Both the position numbers and the translations under genes were made by a program. The notes below the pieces were generated by a model. That model had not been told where the DNA came from and did not search any database. It saw only the letters and a list, made by a program, of their open reading frames with translations. Shown piece after piece: positions 18,160 to 27,214 of a stretch of 64,000 nucleotides of DNA. The DNA lies in contig JABDLJ010000033.1 in assembly GCA_013003075.1 (NCBI GenBank), positions 1 through 64,000 on the forward strand, read 5' to 3'. How positions within the stretch are numbered: position 1 is the stretch's first letter; every line of letters begins with the position of its first letter. The DNA comes from Paracoccaceae bacterium (lineage in GTDB: Bacteria > Pseudomonadota > Alphaproteobacteria > Rhodobacterales > Rhodobacteraceae).

Positions 18160-19401
18160 TTGTCGTACGATTTTGCATTTGTGAAGTGGGGCCAGGACGA
18201 TCTGGGGCGCAGCGGAGGCACGGTCACGTGGTCGGTGTCGCTTGTTGGCCTGGATTTTAACTCCAGCCAGTTTTCGCTCGCCGATTTCGAGGCTGCGCTC
18301 GCCGATGCTTTCCAGGCCTGGGAAGACGTCGCCGAGATCGACTTCGAACAGCACACCGGTAGCGGCGCCGCCGATGTCGCGGTCAGCATGTCCTTCCTGT
18401 CGGGCTCTACCGTGGGTCTTGCCACCTATTACTTCGTTCCGGGCTCCAATGATGGCGACAATATCGATACGATCGTCGAGGCCACGATCGAGCTGGACGA
18501 CAGCGAATTCTGGTCCCCCTTCGGACAGAACGGAAATCTCGATTTCTACGCCGTGTCGCTGCACGAGATCGGTCACGTGATCGGCCTGGACCACGTGAAC
18601 GACAGCTCTGAAATCATGAACCCCGTGGTCAGCGCCACCGGACTTGGCGATGGCGATATTGCCGGCGCGCAGTACATCTACGGCGCATCGGGCTTTTTCG
18701 TTTATGGAACGGCGTCCTCCGAGACCATCAACCGCAGTACCGAGACGGTTGATGTCACGATCTTTGGCTATGGCGGCAACGACACCCTTATCGGCGGCTC
18801 GGGCGATGACAGCCTGCATGGCGGCAGCGGCAATGACAGCCTGACCGGCGGCAGCGGCAACGACGTGCTGATCGACACCCTGGGCAGCAACGCGCTGAAC
18901 GGCGGCAACGACAACGACATCCTTGTCGGCGGCATCGGAACCACCGACGGCTCGGGCGGCAGCGGCGGAGACATCCTGATCGGCGGTGTCGGCAACGACG
19001 ATCTGTCCGGAGGCAGCGGCAACGACACGATCGTCGGCGATCCCGACGGGGCGTTCTTTTTCGGAAATGACATCCTGGTCGCCGGGTCCGGCACCGACTT
19101 CCTGGAGGGCGGTCTTGGCGCAGATGTCTTCGTCTTTTCCACCAACCAGGGCACCAATACCATCGGCGCGCTGAACGTGAACATGTCGAACCCCGGCGCC
19201 ACAAGCGCCATCGGCGCCGACTTCGAAAGCGGCATCGATATTCTGGATCTGAGCGGGTTCGGGTTTTCCTCGACAACCGAGGTCTTTGCGGCCATTACCG
19301 ACACTTCCGGCGATGCGGTGTTTTCCTTCGGCGGCACCACGATCCGGCTGATCGACGTGCTGGAGGCCGAGCTTGACAGCGGCGACTTCCTGATCGCCTG
19401 A
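18160..19401 (+). CDS. Secreted matrixin-type metalloprotease with RTX repeats
   Basis: A 413-residue protein combining an N-terminal zinc protease domain and C-terminal calcium-binding RTX repeats. The zinc site is HEIGHVIGLDH and the Met-turn is SEIMNP, both diagnostic of metzincins (serralysin/matrixin). It is followed by nonapeptides such as GGSGDDSLH, GGSGNDSLT and GGVGNDDLS. RTX proteins of this kind are exported by type I secretion with an uncleaved C-terminal signal; the end (SGDFLIA) fits that. I prefer the TTG at 18160 because GGAG lies seven bases upstream; a GTG at 18127 would add 11 residues. No transporter genes are adjacent. Confidence 0.88.
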   Translation: MSYDFAFVKWGQDDLGRSGGTVTWSVSLVGLDFNSSQFSLADFEAALADAFQAWEDVAEIDFEQHTGSGAADVAVSMSFLSGSTVGLATYYFVPGSNDGDNIDTIVEATIELDDSEFWSPFGQNGNLDFYAVSLHEIGHVIGLDHVNDSSEIMNPVVSATGLGDGDIAGAQYIYGASGFFVYGTASSETINRSTETVDVTIFGYGGNDTLIGGSGDDSLHGGSGNDSLTGGSGNDVLIDTLGSNALNGGNDNDILVGGIGTTDGSGGSGGDILIGGVGNDDLSGGSGNDTIVGDPDGAFFFGNDILVAGSGTDFLEGGLGADVFVFSTNQGTNTIGALNVNMSNPGATSAIGADFESGIDILDLSGFGFSSTTEVFAAITDTSGDAVFSFGGTTIRLIDVLEAELDSGDFLIA

Positions 19402-19425
19402 TCCCCGATTTCAAGGACACGAAAC

Positions 19426-20253
19426 ATGAGACGAACTTGCGTGATTTCCGCCTCGGCTGCCGCCCTTTTGTCACTAAGCGCCTGCGGCGGCGGTGATGAG
19501 GGATCGGGTGGGTTATCGGGGGGCGAAAACACCGACCCCACGAATGCGACCTACACGCAATTCACCGATGCGGCCTCCACCGAAAACAGCCAGCTGATCT
19601 ACATCGCGATCGACAGCGGCGGCGACAGAACCTCGGGTACGGCCGGAACGCTCGATCATGACACCTTCGTCATCAGCGCTGGCGCCCTTGCGGGGCTTCT
19701 CAGCGGCGATTTCACCGAGATCGCGCTGAATGGCGGCGGCACCGCGACCCTGACCAACCCCTCCAGCACTGAATACACCCGCGTCTTCACGACCTCCGGC
19801 GCGGGCGATCCGCTGTTCGGCGTTCTGGGCCAGCGCACCGAGGCTGTTGACCTTCCAAACGGAACCTCGTCGCTGGGCGGCCGGGTAAGTCTCAGCGTCA
19901 GCTCCGGCGGCGTGCCCTACACCCTGACCGGCAACGCGACCGTCACCGTCGACTGGGACGCGGACCTCGTCGATACGCGCTTTTTCTCGCTTTCGGGCAA
20001 GCGCACCGACACCGACGCTTCGGTTTCGGGCGTCGGAACGATCCGTATCGACAACGCGGCGCTTTCGGGCGGGACCTTCACGGGCGGAACCGCCAGCACC
20101 ACCGGATCTTTCGAGCCGTTGGTATCTGCCAGCACGAACGGCACCCAAGGCGCGTTGTTCGGACCCAATGCCGACGAGGCGGGCGGCACGGTGGTGGTTG
20201 ACGACACCGGCGCGGGCGACTTCCTCGCGATCGGCGTCTACACGGCCGAATAG
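19426..20253 (+). CDS. Lipoprotein with TbpB-like beta-barrel features
   Basis: A 275-residue protein with a lipoprotein signal: a basic start, a hydrophobic stretch and the lipobox LSLSAC, with Cys20 as the lipidated residue. A Gly/Ser-rich linker follows. The mature part is rich in beta strands and ends with GALFGPNADEAGGTVVV. The latter resembles the GxFGPxAxExGG motif of transferrin-binding-protein-like barrels and Slam-dependent surface lipoproteins. This family link is by motif only. It follows the RTX protease after 24 bases and may share its transcript. Confidence 0.7.
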   Translation: MRRTCVISASAAALLSLSACGGGDEGSGGLSGGENTDPTNATYTQFTDAASTENSQLIYIAIDSGGDRTSGTAGTLDHDTFVISAGALAGLLSGDFTEIALNGGGTATLTNPSSTEYTRVFTTSGAGDPLFGVLGQRTEAVDLPNGTSSLGGRVSLSVSSGGVPYTLTGNATVTVDWDADLVDTRFFSLSGKRTDTDASVSGVGTIRIDNAALSGGTFTGGTASTTGSFEPLVSASTNGTQGALFGPNADEAGGTVVVDDTGAGDFLAIGVYTAE

Positions 20254-20337
20254 CCGTTAGGGGCAAAATCTGCCGCAGTACAATTTAGCACTTGCGGCGC
20301 GAGCCGGGGTTTTGTATTCCCCGCTCACCCAATGGAT

Positions 20338-20412
20338 GCGGGCGTAGCTCAGGGGTAGAGCATTACCTTGCCAAGGTAAGGGTCGTGAGTTCGAATCTCA
20401 TCGCCCGCTCCA
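20338..20412 (+). tRNA. tRNA-Gly (GCC anticodon)
   Basis: A complete cloverleaf: acceptor GCGGGCG (20338-20344) pairs with CGCCCGC (20402-20408); the D arm has GCTCAGGGGTAGAGC; the anticodon stem TACCTTGCCAAGGTA carries anticodon GCC; the T arm has GTTCGAATC; the discriminator is T. The 3' CCA is encoded in the DNA. Confidence 0.97.
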
Positions 20413-21349
20413 AAATACCAAAGCCTTACAGATAGAAATTTTATACGTGGCGTCGCCTCGGGCAAGGTGCTGTTAGGCCACTTCGTGTGAGCGGTCACAC
20501 GTCAGCTTCATCATGTTTGTTGGTTGGCAAGCTGCTCAGGCGGTGCCGCCGCACCGGCCCAGAGCATCGCGCCGCCAGAGGGCCCGACCGCCGAGCGACG
20601 CCCGCAGCGCTCTTTAGACGACTGGATGAAGGAACGCAAAGGACACTGGCGGGTCCCATGCAGAGAGGCGGCACCAAGAAAGAATTCCAGGAATATCCGT
20701 GGGATTTAGATCAGGCCAAGCAGGTGATCCAACGCGTTGGGACAGGACAAGTCGGCACTGCCCTTCACGGAATGCAGGAAGGCTTCCGCCCATCTGGCGG
20801 TGTGTGCCCGTTTCCTCTCACCGGCAAAGGCGCTTGGTAGAAGTGCCGGCGTCGCCCCTGCATCGCGCTTGCGTGCAAGGCGCCAGCCTTCGTTCACCGG
20901 CCTTGGTTCACCGGCCTTGGTTCACCGGCCTCGTTCACCGGCCATCGTGCGAACCAACAGACTGTTTCAGATTGAAGAATGAACCGCACGGACCTGCCGC
21001 CGCCTGTCGTCTTCTTGCCGCAGCCGTCCAAATTTCTTCAGTTGGCCGGCTCTCATACCGCGTTTGCATCGATCCTTGGCCAAGGCCGCCCGAGGGCTCT
21101 TTGCTTGCGCCGGCGGCGGCGGGGTCGCGGGGCAATGCGCAGTGTGTCCGCGCGCCTCACGCCTTGCCCTACGAGAACATCAACCGTCCTTGGCCTCTGA
21201 ACCCGCCCTTCTGGCTCAAGCCCGTTGGCCGCAGGTCTCTGCCCACCGTCTTCCGAAAGGCGTCGCAATTCGGAGCGGCGGCCTTCGGCCGGGGATCTGG
21301 CAAAGCAGGCCGGGCGTGCGTCTGTGTCCGCCCTCAACACCGGACGCCT
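20413..21349. other. Non-coding spacer downstream of tRNA-Gly
   Basis: About 940 bases between tRNA-Gly and matB with no supported gene. Several short frames are open on both strands, as expected at this GC content, but none has a recognised product. The stretch contains one tandem repeat (20892-20943). I found no integrase gene and did not detect a duplicated tRNA 3' end, so there is no positive sign of an integrated element. Confidence 0.5.
20892..20943. repeat. Short tandem repeat, four copies of GTTCACCGGCC
   Basis: The 11-mer GTTCACCGGCC starts at 20892, 20906, 20920 and 20933, with spacers TTG, TTG and TC. It lies in the gene-free spacer behind tRNA-Gly. The copies are perfect, which points to recent slippage. 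Confidence 0.85.
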
Positions 21350-22867
21350 CTAGGCGGGTGCAAACAGATCACGGTATCGGTCGCGAAGACTGTTTTTCTG
21401 CACTTTGCCCATCGTGTTTCGGGGCAGCTCGTCCACCACCATAAGCTTTCGGGGATGCTTGAAACGTGCAAGCGAGCCGCCGACGGCTTCGGCGATGCGC
21501 TCCAGATCCGGCGTTTCGTCTGGCGCGGCCACCAGAACGCCGACGACAGTTTCACCGAAATCGCCGTGCGGCACGCCGATCACGGCGCTTTCCAGAACGC
21601 CCGGCTGGTCGTCAAGAAGAAGTTCGATCTCTTTGGGATAGATGTTGTACCCGCCGGAGATGATCAGATCCTTGTCGCGACCGACGATCTGGACATAGCC
21701 ATCGGCGTCGATCCGCCCGAGATCTCCGGTGATGAAAAAGCCATTCTTTCGAAGCTCGGCGGCCGTCTTCTCGGGCATCTGCCAATAGCCCTTGAACACG
21801 TTCGGCCCGCGCACCTCGATCACGCCGACATCGCCTTGCGGCACGTCCTTGCCTGTCTCGGGGTCGGTGATCTTCAACTCCACGCCCGGCAGCGCAAGGC
21901 CGACTGTCCCGGCTTTTCTTTCGCCATCGTAGGGATTGGAGGTGTTCATGTTCGTTTCGGTCATCCCATAGCGTTCGAGAATGCGATGTCCGGTGCGTTC
22001 TTCGAAGCGGGTATGGGTTTCGGCAAGCAATGGCGCCGAGCCGGAAATGAAAAGCCGCATTTCCTTGACCAGCGTGCCGGTAAACCGGGGATCGTCCAGA
22101 AGCCGGGTGTAAAAGGTCGGCACACCCATCATCGCCGTCGCCCTTGGCATCATCTGGATCATCGTATCGAGGTCGAATTTCGGCAGGAAGATCATCGACC
22201 CACCCGCGACAAGCGTGACGTTCGAGGCAACGAACAGACCATGCGTGTGAAAGATCGGCAAAGCGTGCAGAAGCACATCATCCGCCGTGAAGCGCCAATG
22301 CTCCGCCAGCGTTTCCGCGTTCGACAGAAGATTGGATTGCGTCAGCATCGCACCCTTGGACCGGCCGGTTGTGCCCGAAGTATAGAGAAAGGCCGCCAGG
22401 TCCGAAGCATCCCGGTCGACGGTCTTGAATGCGCTCGCAGCGTTCTTCGCCCGCTCGTTCAATGTGCCGCTGCCATCCGCGTTCAGCGTGAGAAGGCCGG
22501 CCCCAAGCCGCTCTGCAACGGGCCTCAGCCCTTCTTCGCCAGAGCCATCGCAGACAACCATCCGCGCTCCGCTGTTCTCGATGAAATACGTAAGCTCGCT
22601 CACGGTGTAGGCGGTATTGAGCGGCAGAAAGACCAGCCCGGTCTGAACCGAGGCGGCGTAAAGCGCAAGCGCCTGCGGCGATTTTTCAACCTGAACTGCA
22701 ACGCGGTCGCCGGGTGACAACCCCGCATCGCTCAAGCAATGCGCAATTGACGCGGCCAGCGCAAGAAAGTCGGCATGCGTGACCGTTGTGCCGTCGCCCA
22801 GATGCAAAAACGGTGTGTCCTTGCCAGCGTGACGCCCGAACAGCCGATCGTAGAGAGGGTTCGCCAT
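21350..22867 (-). CDS. matB: MatB, malonyl-CoA synthetase
   Basis: A 505-residue acyl-adenylating enzyme that activates malonate to malonyl-CoA with ATP and CoA. Motifs are the P-loop YTSGTTGRSKG, the family motif YGMTETNMNTSNP, GDLGRIDADGY and the catalytic Lys in PRNTMGKVQKNSLR. YGMTET followed by NMNTSNP, and the GERKAGTVG segment, are typical of malonyl-CoA synthetases rather than long-chain enzymes. It is the last gene of a matPQMAB-order operon, nine bases after matA, which strongly supports malonate as the substrate. Confidence 0.93.
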   Translation of the reverse strand: MANPLYDRLFGRHAGKDTPFLHLGDGTTVTHADFLALAASIAHCLSDAGLSPGDRVAVQVEKSPQALALYAASVQTGLVFLPLNTAYTVSELTYFIENSGARMVVCDGSGEEGLRPVAERLGAGLLTLNADGSGTLNERAKNAASAFKTVDRDASDLAAFLYTSGTTGRSKGAMLTQSNLLSNAETLAEHWRFTADDVLLHALPIFHTHGLFVASNVTLVAGGSMIFLPKFDLDTMIQMMPRATAMMGVPTFYTRLLDDPRFTGTLVKEMRLFISGSAPLLAETHTRFEERTGHRILERYGMTETNMNTSNPYDGERKAGTVGLALPGVELKITDPETGKDVPQGDVGVIEVRGPNVFKGYWQMPEKTAAELRKNGFFITGDLGRIDADGYVQIVGRDKDLIISGGYNIYPKEIELLLDDQPGVLESAVIGVPHGDFGETVVGVLVAAPDETPDLERIAEAVGGSLARFKHPRKLMVVDELPRNTMGKVQKNSLRDRYRDLFAPA

Positions 22868-22877
22868 AGCGTTTCTC

Positions 22878-24128
22878 CTATGCCAGGGTCTTCTCAGCTG
22901 CTGCTGCCAGCGAGCGCATCTGAGGCGAGACCGCGATCTTGCGTTTCGCTGCGAAACCTTCGTGATTTTGCGAAACGGAATTGAGGTCGTAGAGATAGTT
23001 CACCATCACGCCATGTGACTGGGCAAGACCCTTGTCCGACAGATCTGCCCCCGCCTGAACATCGTGAACCCGTGCACCGTTTCCGAGATGAAAGCGCGCG
23101 ACCGGGTCGAGCGGCAGGCCATCGGTGCGTTTTGCCGTGAGCAGATACCGCGCGGCCAATTCGCGCAGCTTTTCGCTCTCGTCCGGCGTCACCAAGATCC
23201 CCTCTGCCGCCAGCCAGTCGACCAGACCCGGGATCGGCGAGAGCGTGGCGAAGGTCTTGAGGCCCGGAAATTCCATCGACAGGTCGGCCGCGACCTGCTT
23301 GATCAGCGAATTGCCGAAGGAAATGCCGGCAAGGCCCGCCTGGCAGTTCGAAATGGAATAAAAGACCGCGGTATCGGCGCCCTCCTCTTCCAGCACGTCG
23401 CGGGTCTCGGTAAGCAGCGATTGCACGGACCGCGAGATGCCATGCGTCAGCGCAACCTCGACAAAGATCAGCGGCTCGTCGGGCATCGCGGGATGAAAGA
23501 ACGCGAAACACCGCCTGTCGTGCGGTTCAACGCGGCGCCGCAGATCATCCCAGCTGTCGATCCGGTGCACCGCCTCGTAGGCGATGATCTTCTCCAGGAT
23601 GCGGGCGGGGCTTTCCCAACTGATCGGGCGCAGCACCAGAAAGCCGCGATTGAACCAGCTTGCAAAAAGATGCCGGAAATCGAGATCAAGCGCCCTCAGC
23701 GCGTCATCGCCCTTGCCCAGCGCAAGCAGGTCCGCGCGCATTCGCACCAAGGCCGCCGTGGCGCCGGGCACCTGGTTGAGCCGCCGGATCAACTCTTGCC
23801 GCGGCGGCTCGGACGCCTGCATATAGGCGCGGTACGTGCTCTTGGTCTGCGCCGCCTCATAGGCGTCAAGCGCCGCGCGTACCTTCGCCGCGACGATGTT
23901 CATATCATGCGCAAGGTGGCGGAAGAAGGCGATCTTCTGCGCATCGTCCATGCCCGAATAACGCTCAAGCAGACGCCGCGCGAGGCCAAGGCCCGAGGCT
24001 TCGCCAGAGGCGCCGATAAGGTCTGCCGTCAGCGCCTCGATCGGCCGCCGGTCGTCGCCGTGATCGAGACGCCCCAGGCGCTGTCTCCGCTCGAAAACCG
24101 TCGAGAGAAGTTCGGCCAGAAGGGTCAT
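22878..24128 (-). CDS. matA: MatA, malonyl-CoA decarboxylase
   Basis: This 416-residue MLYCD-family enzyme decarboxylates malonyl-CoA to acetyl-CoA. Family motifs include FFHPAMPDEPLIFVEVALT, the block around FYSISNCQAGLAG with SFGNSLIKQV, and FATLSPIPGL. The ATG at 24128 overlaps the matM stop (ATGA), and the residues from MTLLAELLS onward look coding; the open frame further upstream lies over matM and is not used. With MatB it forms the pathway malonate to malonyl-CoA to acetyl-CoA. Confidence 0.94.
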   Translation of the reverse strand: MTLLAELLSTVFERRQRLGRLDHGDDRRPIEALTADLIGASGEASGLGLARRLLERYSGMDDAQKIAFFRHLAHDMNIVAAKVRAALDAYEAAQTKSTYRAYMQASEPPRQELIRRLNQVPGATAALVRMRADLLALGKGDDALRALDLDFRHLFASWFNRGFLVLRPISWESPARILEKIIAYEAVHRIDSWDDLRRRVEPHDRRCFAFFHPAMPDEPLIFVEVALTHGISRSVQSLLTETRDVLEEEGADTAVFYSISNCQAGLAGISFGNSLIKQVAADLSMEFPGLKTFATLSPIPGLVDWLAAEGILVTPDESEKLRELAARYLLTAKRTDGLPLDPVARFHLGNGARVHDVQAGADLSDKGLAQSHGVMVNYLYDLNSVSQNHEGFAAKRKIAVSPQMRSLAAAAEKTLA

Positions 24129-25441
24129 ACGGCCGTTCCCATGACAGCGTTCGGCAGCCAGGTGGCAAGACCGGGGAACAGGCACAGCAGAATGATCGCA
24201 ACGACCATGCAGCCGACATACGGAAGCGAGCCCGTCAGGATCGTCTTCAGCTTGATGTCGGGGGCGATACCGTTGATGACGTAAAGGTTCAGCCCAACCG
24301 GCGGCGAGATCAGGCCGATCTCCATGTTGATCGTCAGCACCACTGCAAACCAGATCGGGTCGAACCCGGCCGTCGTGATGATCGGCAAGAGAATAGGCGC
24401 TGCCATCAGGATCACGGCCACCGGAGGCAGGAAGAAGCCCGCGATCAGAAGGAACACGTTGACCGCACCCATCAGCACCCAGCGATTGACGTCCAGCGTG
24501 CCGATCCATTCGGCGATCGACTGCGTGATGAAAAGCGACGACAGCATATAGCTGAACACACCAGCCGCAGCGATGATGAACAGGATCATCACCGATTCCT
24601 TGGTGCTGTCACGAAGGACGACCCACAGATCCGCCGGGTTCCACAGCTTGTAGATCAGCATCGCGATCACGAGGCACAAAAGCGCGCCGACCGCTGCTGT
24701 CTCGGACGGCGTGGCGATGCCGCCGTACATCGCATAGAGCACCCCTAGGATGATCGCGAGAAACGGCAGGACGCGCGGCAGGATTTCCAGTTTCTCGCGC
24801 CACGAATAGCTGCCAGCGGACAAGACGGCGATGTTCCCGGATCGCCAGGTCGAATAGATCGACCAGATCATGAAGAGCACCACCAGCATGAGCCCGGGGA
24901 TCACACCGGCAAGAAACAACCGCCCGATCGACGTCTCCGTAGCAATACCGTAGACGATCATGGTGACCGAGGGTGGAATGAGGATGCCAAGCGTACCGCC
25001 TGCCGCAATGGAGCCCGCAGCGACCGCATCGGGGTAGCCGCGTTTGCGCATCTCAGGGATACCCATTTTGCCGATCGCCGCGCAGGTCGCCGGGCTTGAC
25101 CCGGACATCGCGGAAAACAGCGCGCATGCGCCAAGGTTCGAGATTACCAGCCCGCCCGGCACCCGCGTGAGCCAGCGCTCCAAGGCCTCGTATAGGTCCG
25201 CACCGGCGCGCGTCGACGCGATCGACGCGCCCATTATGATAAACATCGGGATCGAAAGCAGGGCGAAATTGTTGAGTTTGCCGAACAGTATCTCGGGCAT
25301 CAATTCGAGCGAGCGCATCCCGTCAAACACGATCAGAAAGCCCGCCGACACAACGAGCAGCCCAAGAGCCACCGAGATCCCAGAGAACAGCACAAAGATC
25401 GTGGCGATCGCGACGAGCGCGCCAAGAAGCAACGGGTCCAT
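24125..25441 (-). CDS. matM: TRAP transporter large permease (DctM family), malonate
   Basis: A 438-residue inner-membrane protein with about twelve hydrophobic segments, including GSSPATCAAIGKMGIPEM and GTLGILIPPSVTMIVYG, the hallmark sequences of DctM proteins. It is the channel subunit of a TRAP secondary transporter driven by an ion gradient. I use the ATG at 25441, which overlaps the matQ stop by one base (TGATG). Malonate as substrate is inferred from matA, matB and the gene order. Confidence 0.93.
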   Translation of the reverse strand: MDPLLLGALVAIATIFVLFSGISVALGLLVVSAGFLIVFDGMRSLELMPEILFGKLNNFALLSIPMFIIMGASIASTRAGADLYEALERWLTRVPGGLVISNLGACALFSAMSGSSPATCAAIGKMGIPEMRKRGYPDAVAAGSIAAGGTLGILIPPSVTMIVYGIATETSIGRLFLAGVIPGLMLVVLFMIWSIYSTWRSGNIAVLSAGSYSWREKLEILPRVLPFLAIILGVLYAMYGGIATPSETAAVGALLCLVIAMLIYKLWNPADLWVVLRDSTKESVMILFIIAAAGVFSYMLSSLFITQSIAEWIGTLDVNRWVLMGAVNVFLLIAGFFLPPVAVILMAAPILLPIITTAGFDPIWFAVVLTINMEIGLISPPVGLNLYVINGIAPDIKLKTILTGSLPYVGCMVVAIILLCLFPGLATWLPNAVMGTAV

Positions 25442-26022
25442 CACAGATCTCCTGGTGCGCGAGATTCGAACCCATCAAGCGGATCGAGTCCGAAAGGCTG
25501 ATCCACCCGCAAGAGCACGGCGACAAGATCGGCTATGAGCTGCAGCAACAAGAGCCCAAAGCCTACCGGAAGCGACAGATAGGGGATCCACAAGCGGACG
25601 CCCCAGACGGTGTCGGATCGCCAGCCGCGATCCCACGCGAAGTGCCAGAATTCGTACCCGTAAAAGAGCATCACCGCGACGATCAGGATCGAAATCGACA
25701 GCGTGACGATACACATCACGAACCGGACGCGATGCGACAGCGAGATCGGCACAAGATCGACATTCACGTGGCCGCGCAGCCGCTGAACATAGGAAAGACC
25801 AAGCAAGGTCGCGGCGATCACAAGGTAGATGACCGCCTCGGTTTGCCAAACGGTCGAGCCATTCAGAACGAAGCGCACGAAGATCATCTGACAGGTGATG
25901 ACGACCGCAGCGACGATCATTCCCGCAGATATCCAACCGGCCAGTGTAGAAATCGCGGCAACAGCCCGCAGGAATGGATTGCCGCCGGTTTGCGCGACAT
26001 TGCTCGAAACGTGACCCGACAT
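25441..26022 (-). CDS. matQ: TRAP transporter small permease (DctQ family), malonate
   Basis: A 193-residue protein with four membrane helices, corresponding to the DctQ subunit that pairs with the large permease. The segment WQTEAVIYLVIAATLLG and the loop GHVNVDLVP are typical of the family. It sits between matP and matM, with a one-base overlap to matM. Confidence 0.9.
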   Translation of the reverse strand: MSGHVSSNVAQTGGNPFLRAVAAISTLAGWISAGMIVAAVVITCQMIFVRFVLNGSTVWQTEAVIYLVIAATLLGLSYVQRLRGHVNVDLVPISLSHRVRFVMCIVTLSISILIVAVMLFYGYEFWHFAWDRGWRSDTVWGVRLWIPYLSLPVGFGLLLLQLIADLVAVLLRVDQPFGLDPLDGFESRAPGDL

Positions 26023-26078
26023 CGACTTCTCCCGACTTTAAATGCGCGGGGCGCCGCAGAGGGCGCCCCGGACAGGTA

Positions 26079-27065
26079 TCATTCGACCGAGAGAGCGAGG
26101 TCGAGCAGTTCCTGGCCGCCCGGTGTCTCTTCTACAAAAGCCTTGTAGGACGTTTCCTTCGCAAGCTCGCGCCAGGCATTGAACTCTGCCTCGGTCATGT
26201 CGGCGATCTGGACGCCTGCTTCTTCGAAGATCCGGCGGCTTTCGGCGTCTTCCTTCTTGGCCTCTTCGAGGTAGAAGGCTTGGGCCTTTTCAGAGCCGGA
26301 CAGAAGCGCCTGCTGCTGCTCTTCTGTCAGGCCATCGAAGGTCGTCTTGTTCATCAAAAGCGGCTGATACATGAACCACAACGCGTATTCGCCCGCAGGC
26401 GTGTAGCAGGCGACCTGCTCGTAGATGCGGTAGCTCACGAAGGACGACGACGAGGTGTTTGCGGCATCCAGAACGCCCGTCTGCATGGCGTTGTAGATTT
26501 CCGACGAGGCCATCGAGGCAATCGATGCGCCGGCGCCCGCAAGCATCTGCTCGAACGCCTTGCCCGCGGCGCGGGTCTGCTTGCCGCCCATATCGCCTGG
26601 CGCAGTAATGCAGTCGTCTTTGCCCGCGAAGCCACCTGCAAGGTAGCCGTGGACCAGAACTATCACGTCATCTTCCGCCATCTTCTCTTCGATTGCGTCC
26701 ATGAACGGGCTGTCGTTCAGGCGCGCGGCATGGTCGTGGTTCTTCACCAGACCGGGCATCAGCGTCAGGTTATACGCCGGCTGCTGGCCCCCTGCGTAGC
26801 TGAGCGGAAGGACGGTCATGTCAAGCTGCCCACGGCTGAGCGGGGTGTACTGCTCGCGGGCCTTGAACAGCGATTGTGTGGGGAAAATCTTGATCTCGAG
26901 GTCTACGTCGGCCGCGGCCACCTCGTCTGCCACGATCTTTGCGACCTGGTGGCGAACGTCGCCGTCGGACCACTGGTGGGACAGCCGAAGATCGGCCGCC
27001 TGCAACGCCATGGAAGACGCCGTCAGCGCAATCGCTGCCGTCATGCCGGTGAGTTTGATGTTCAT
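26079..27065 (-). CDS. matP: TRAP substrate-binding protein (DctP family), malonate
   Basis: A 328-residue periplasmic binding protein. It has a signal peptide (MNIKLTGMTAAIALTASSM, cleavage after ALQA) followed by the DctP fold, seen in ADLRLSHQWSDGDVRHQ, GGKQTRAAGKAFEQML and SEIYNAMQTGVLDAANTS, where the NAMQTGxxDA segment is typical of TRAP receptors. The ATG at 27065 has GGGAGG upstream. It is the first gene of the mat operon, divergent from matR. Confidence 0.93.
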   Translation of the reverse strand: MNIKLTGMTAAIALTASSMALQAADLRLSHQWSDGDVRHQVAKIVADEVAAADVDLEIKIFPTQSLFKAREQYTPLSRGQLDMTVLPLSYAGGQQPAYNLTLMPGLVKNHDHAARLNDSPFMDAIEEKMAEDDVIVLVHGYLAGGFAGKDDCITAPGDMGGKQTRAAGKAFEQMLAGAGASIASMASSEIYNAMQTGVLDAANTSSSSFVSYRIYEQVACYTPAGEYALWFMYQPLLMNKTTFDGLTEEQQQALLSGSEKAQAFYLEEAKKEDAESRRIFEEAGVQIADMTEAEFNAWRELAKETSYKAFVEETPGGQELLDLALSVE

Positions 27066-27119
27066 GTTGGTACCTCCCTGGAAATGGCCGATTGTCGACC
27101 TCTTGCATATAAAATGACG

Positions 27120-27153
27120 CAATATTCGACATAGTCAATATTTTTGTATACAA
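27120..27153. promoter_or_regulatory. Palindromic operator in the matP-matR divergent promoter
   Basis: A perfect 10 bp palindrome TTGTATACAA lies at 27144-27153 in an AT-rich stretch between the divergent starts. Two direct copies of CAATATT (27120-27126, 27136-27142) precede it. Palindromes of the TTGTATACAA type are common sites of FCD-domain GntR regulators, so MatR is the likely reader. It probably overlaps the matP promoter. Confidence 0.65.
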
Positions 27154-27214
27154 TACGGCTTGTCTTGTCCTCAATTCAAACCTGATGATACACACGCAAA
27201 AAGGGGGTCTGAAA

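Noticed and set aside
20892-20943. CRISPR-like array
   Set aside because: The repeat is 11 bases with spacers of 2-3 bases, far from CRISPR dimensions; no cas genes are seen.
20413-21349. Possible integrative element behind tRNA-Gly
   Set aside because: No integrase, no detected repeat of the tRNA 3' end and no mobile-element gene; only a short tandem repeat is present.
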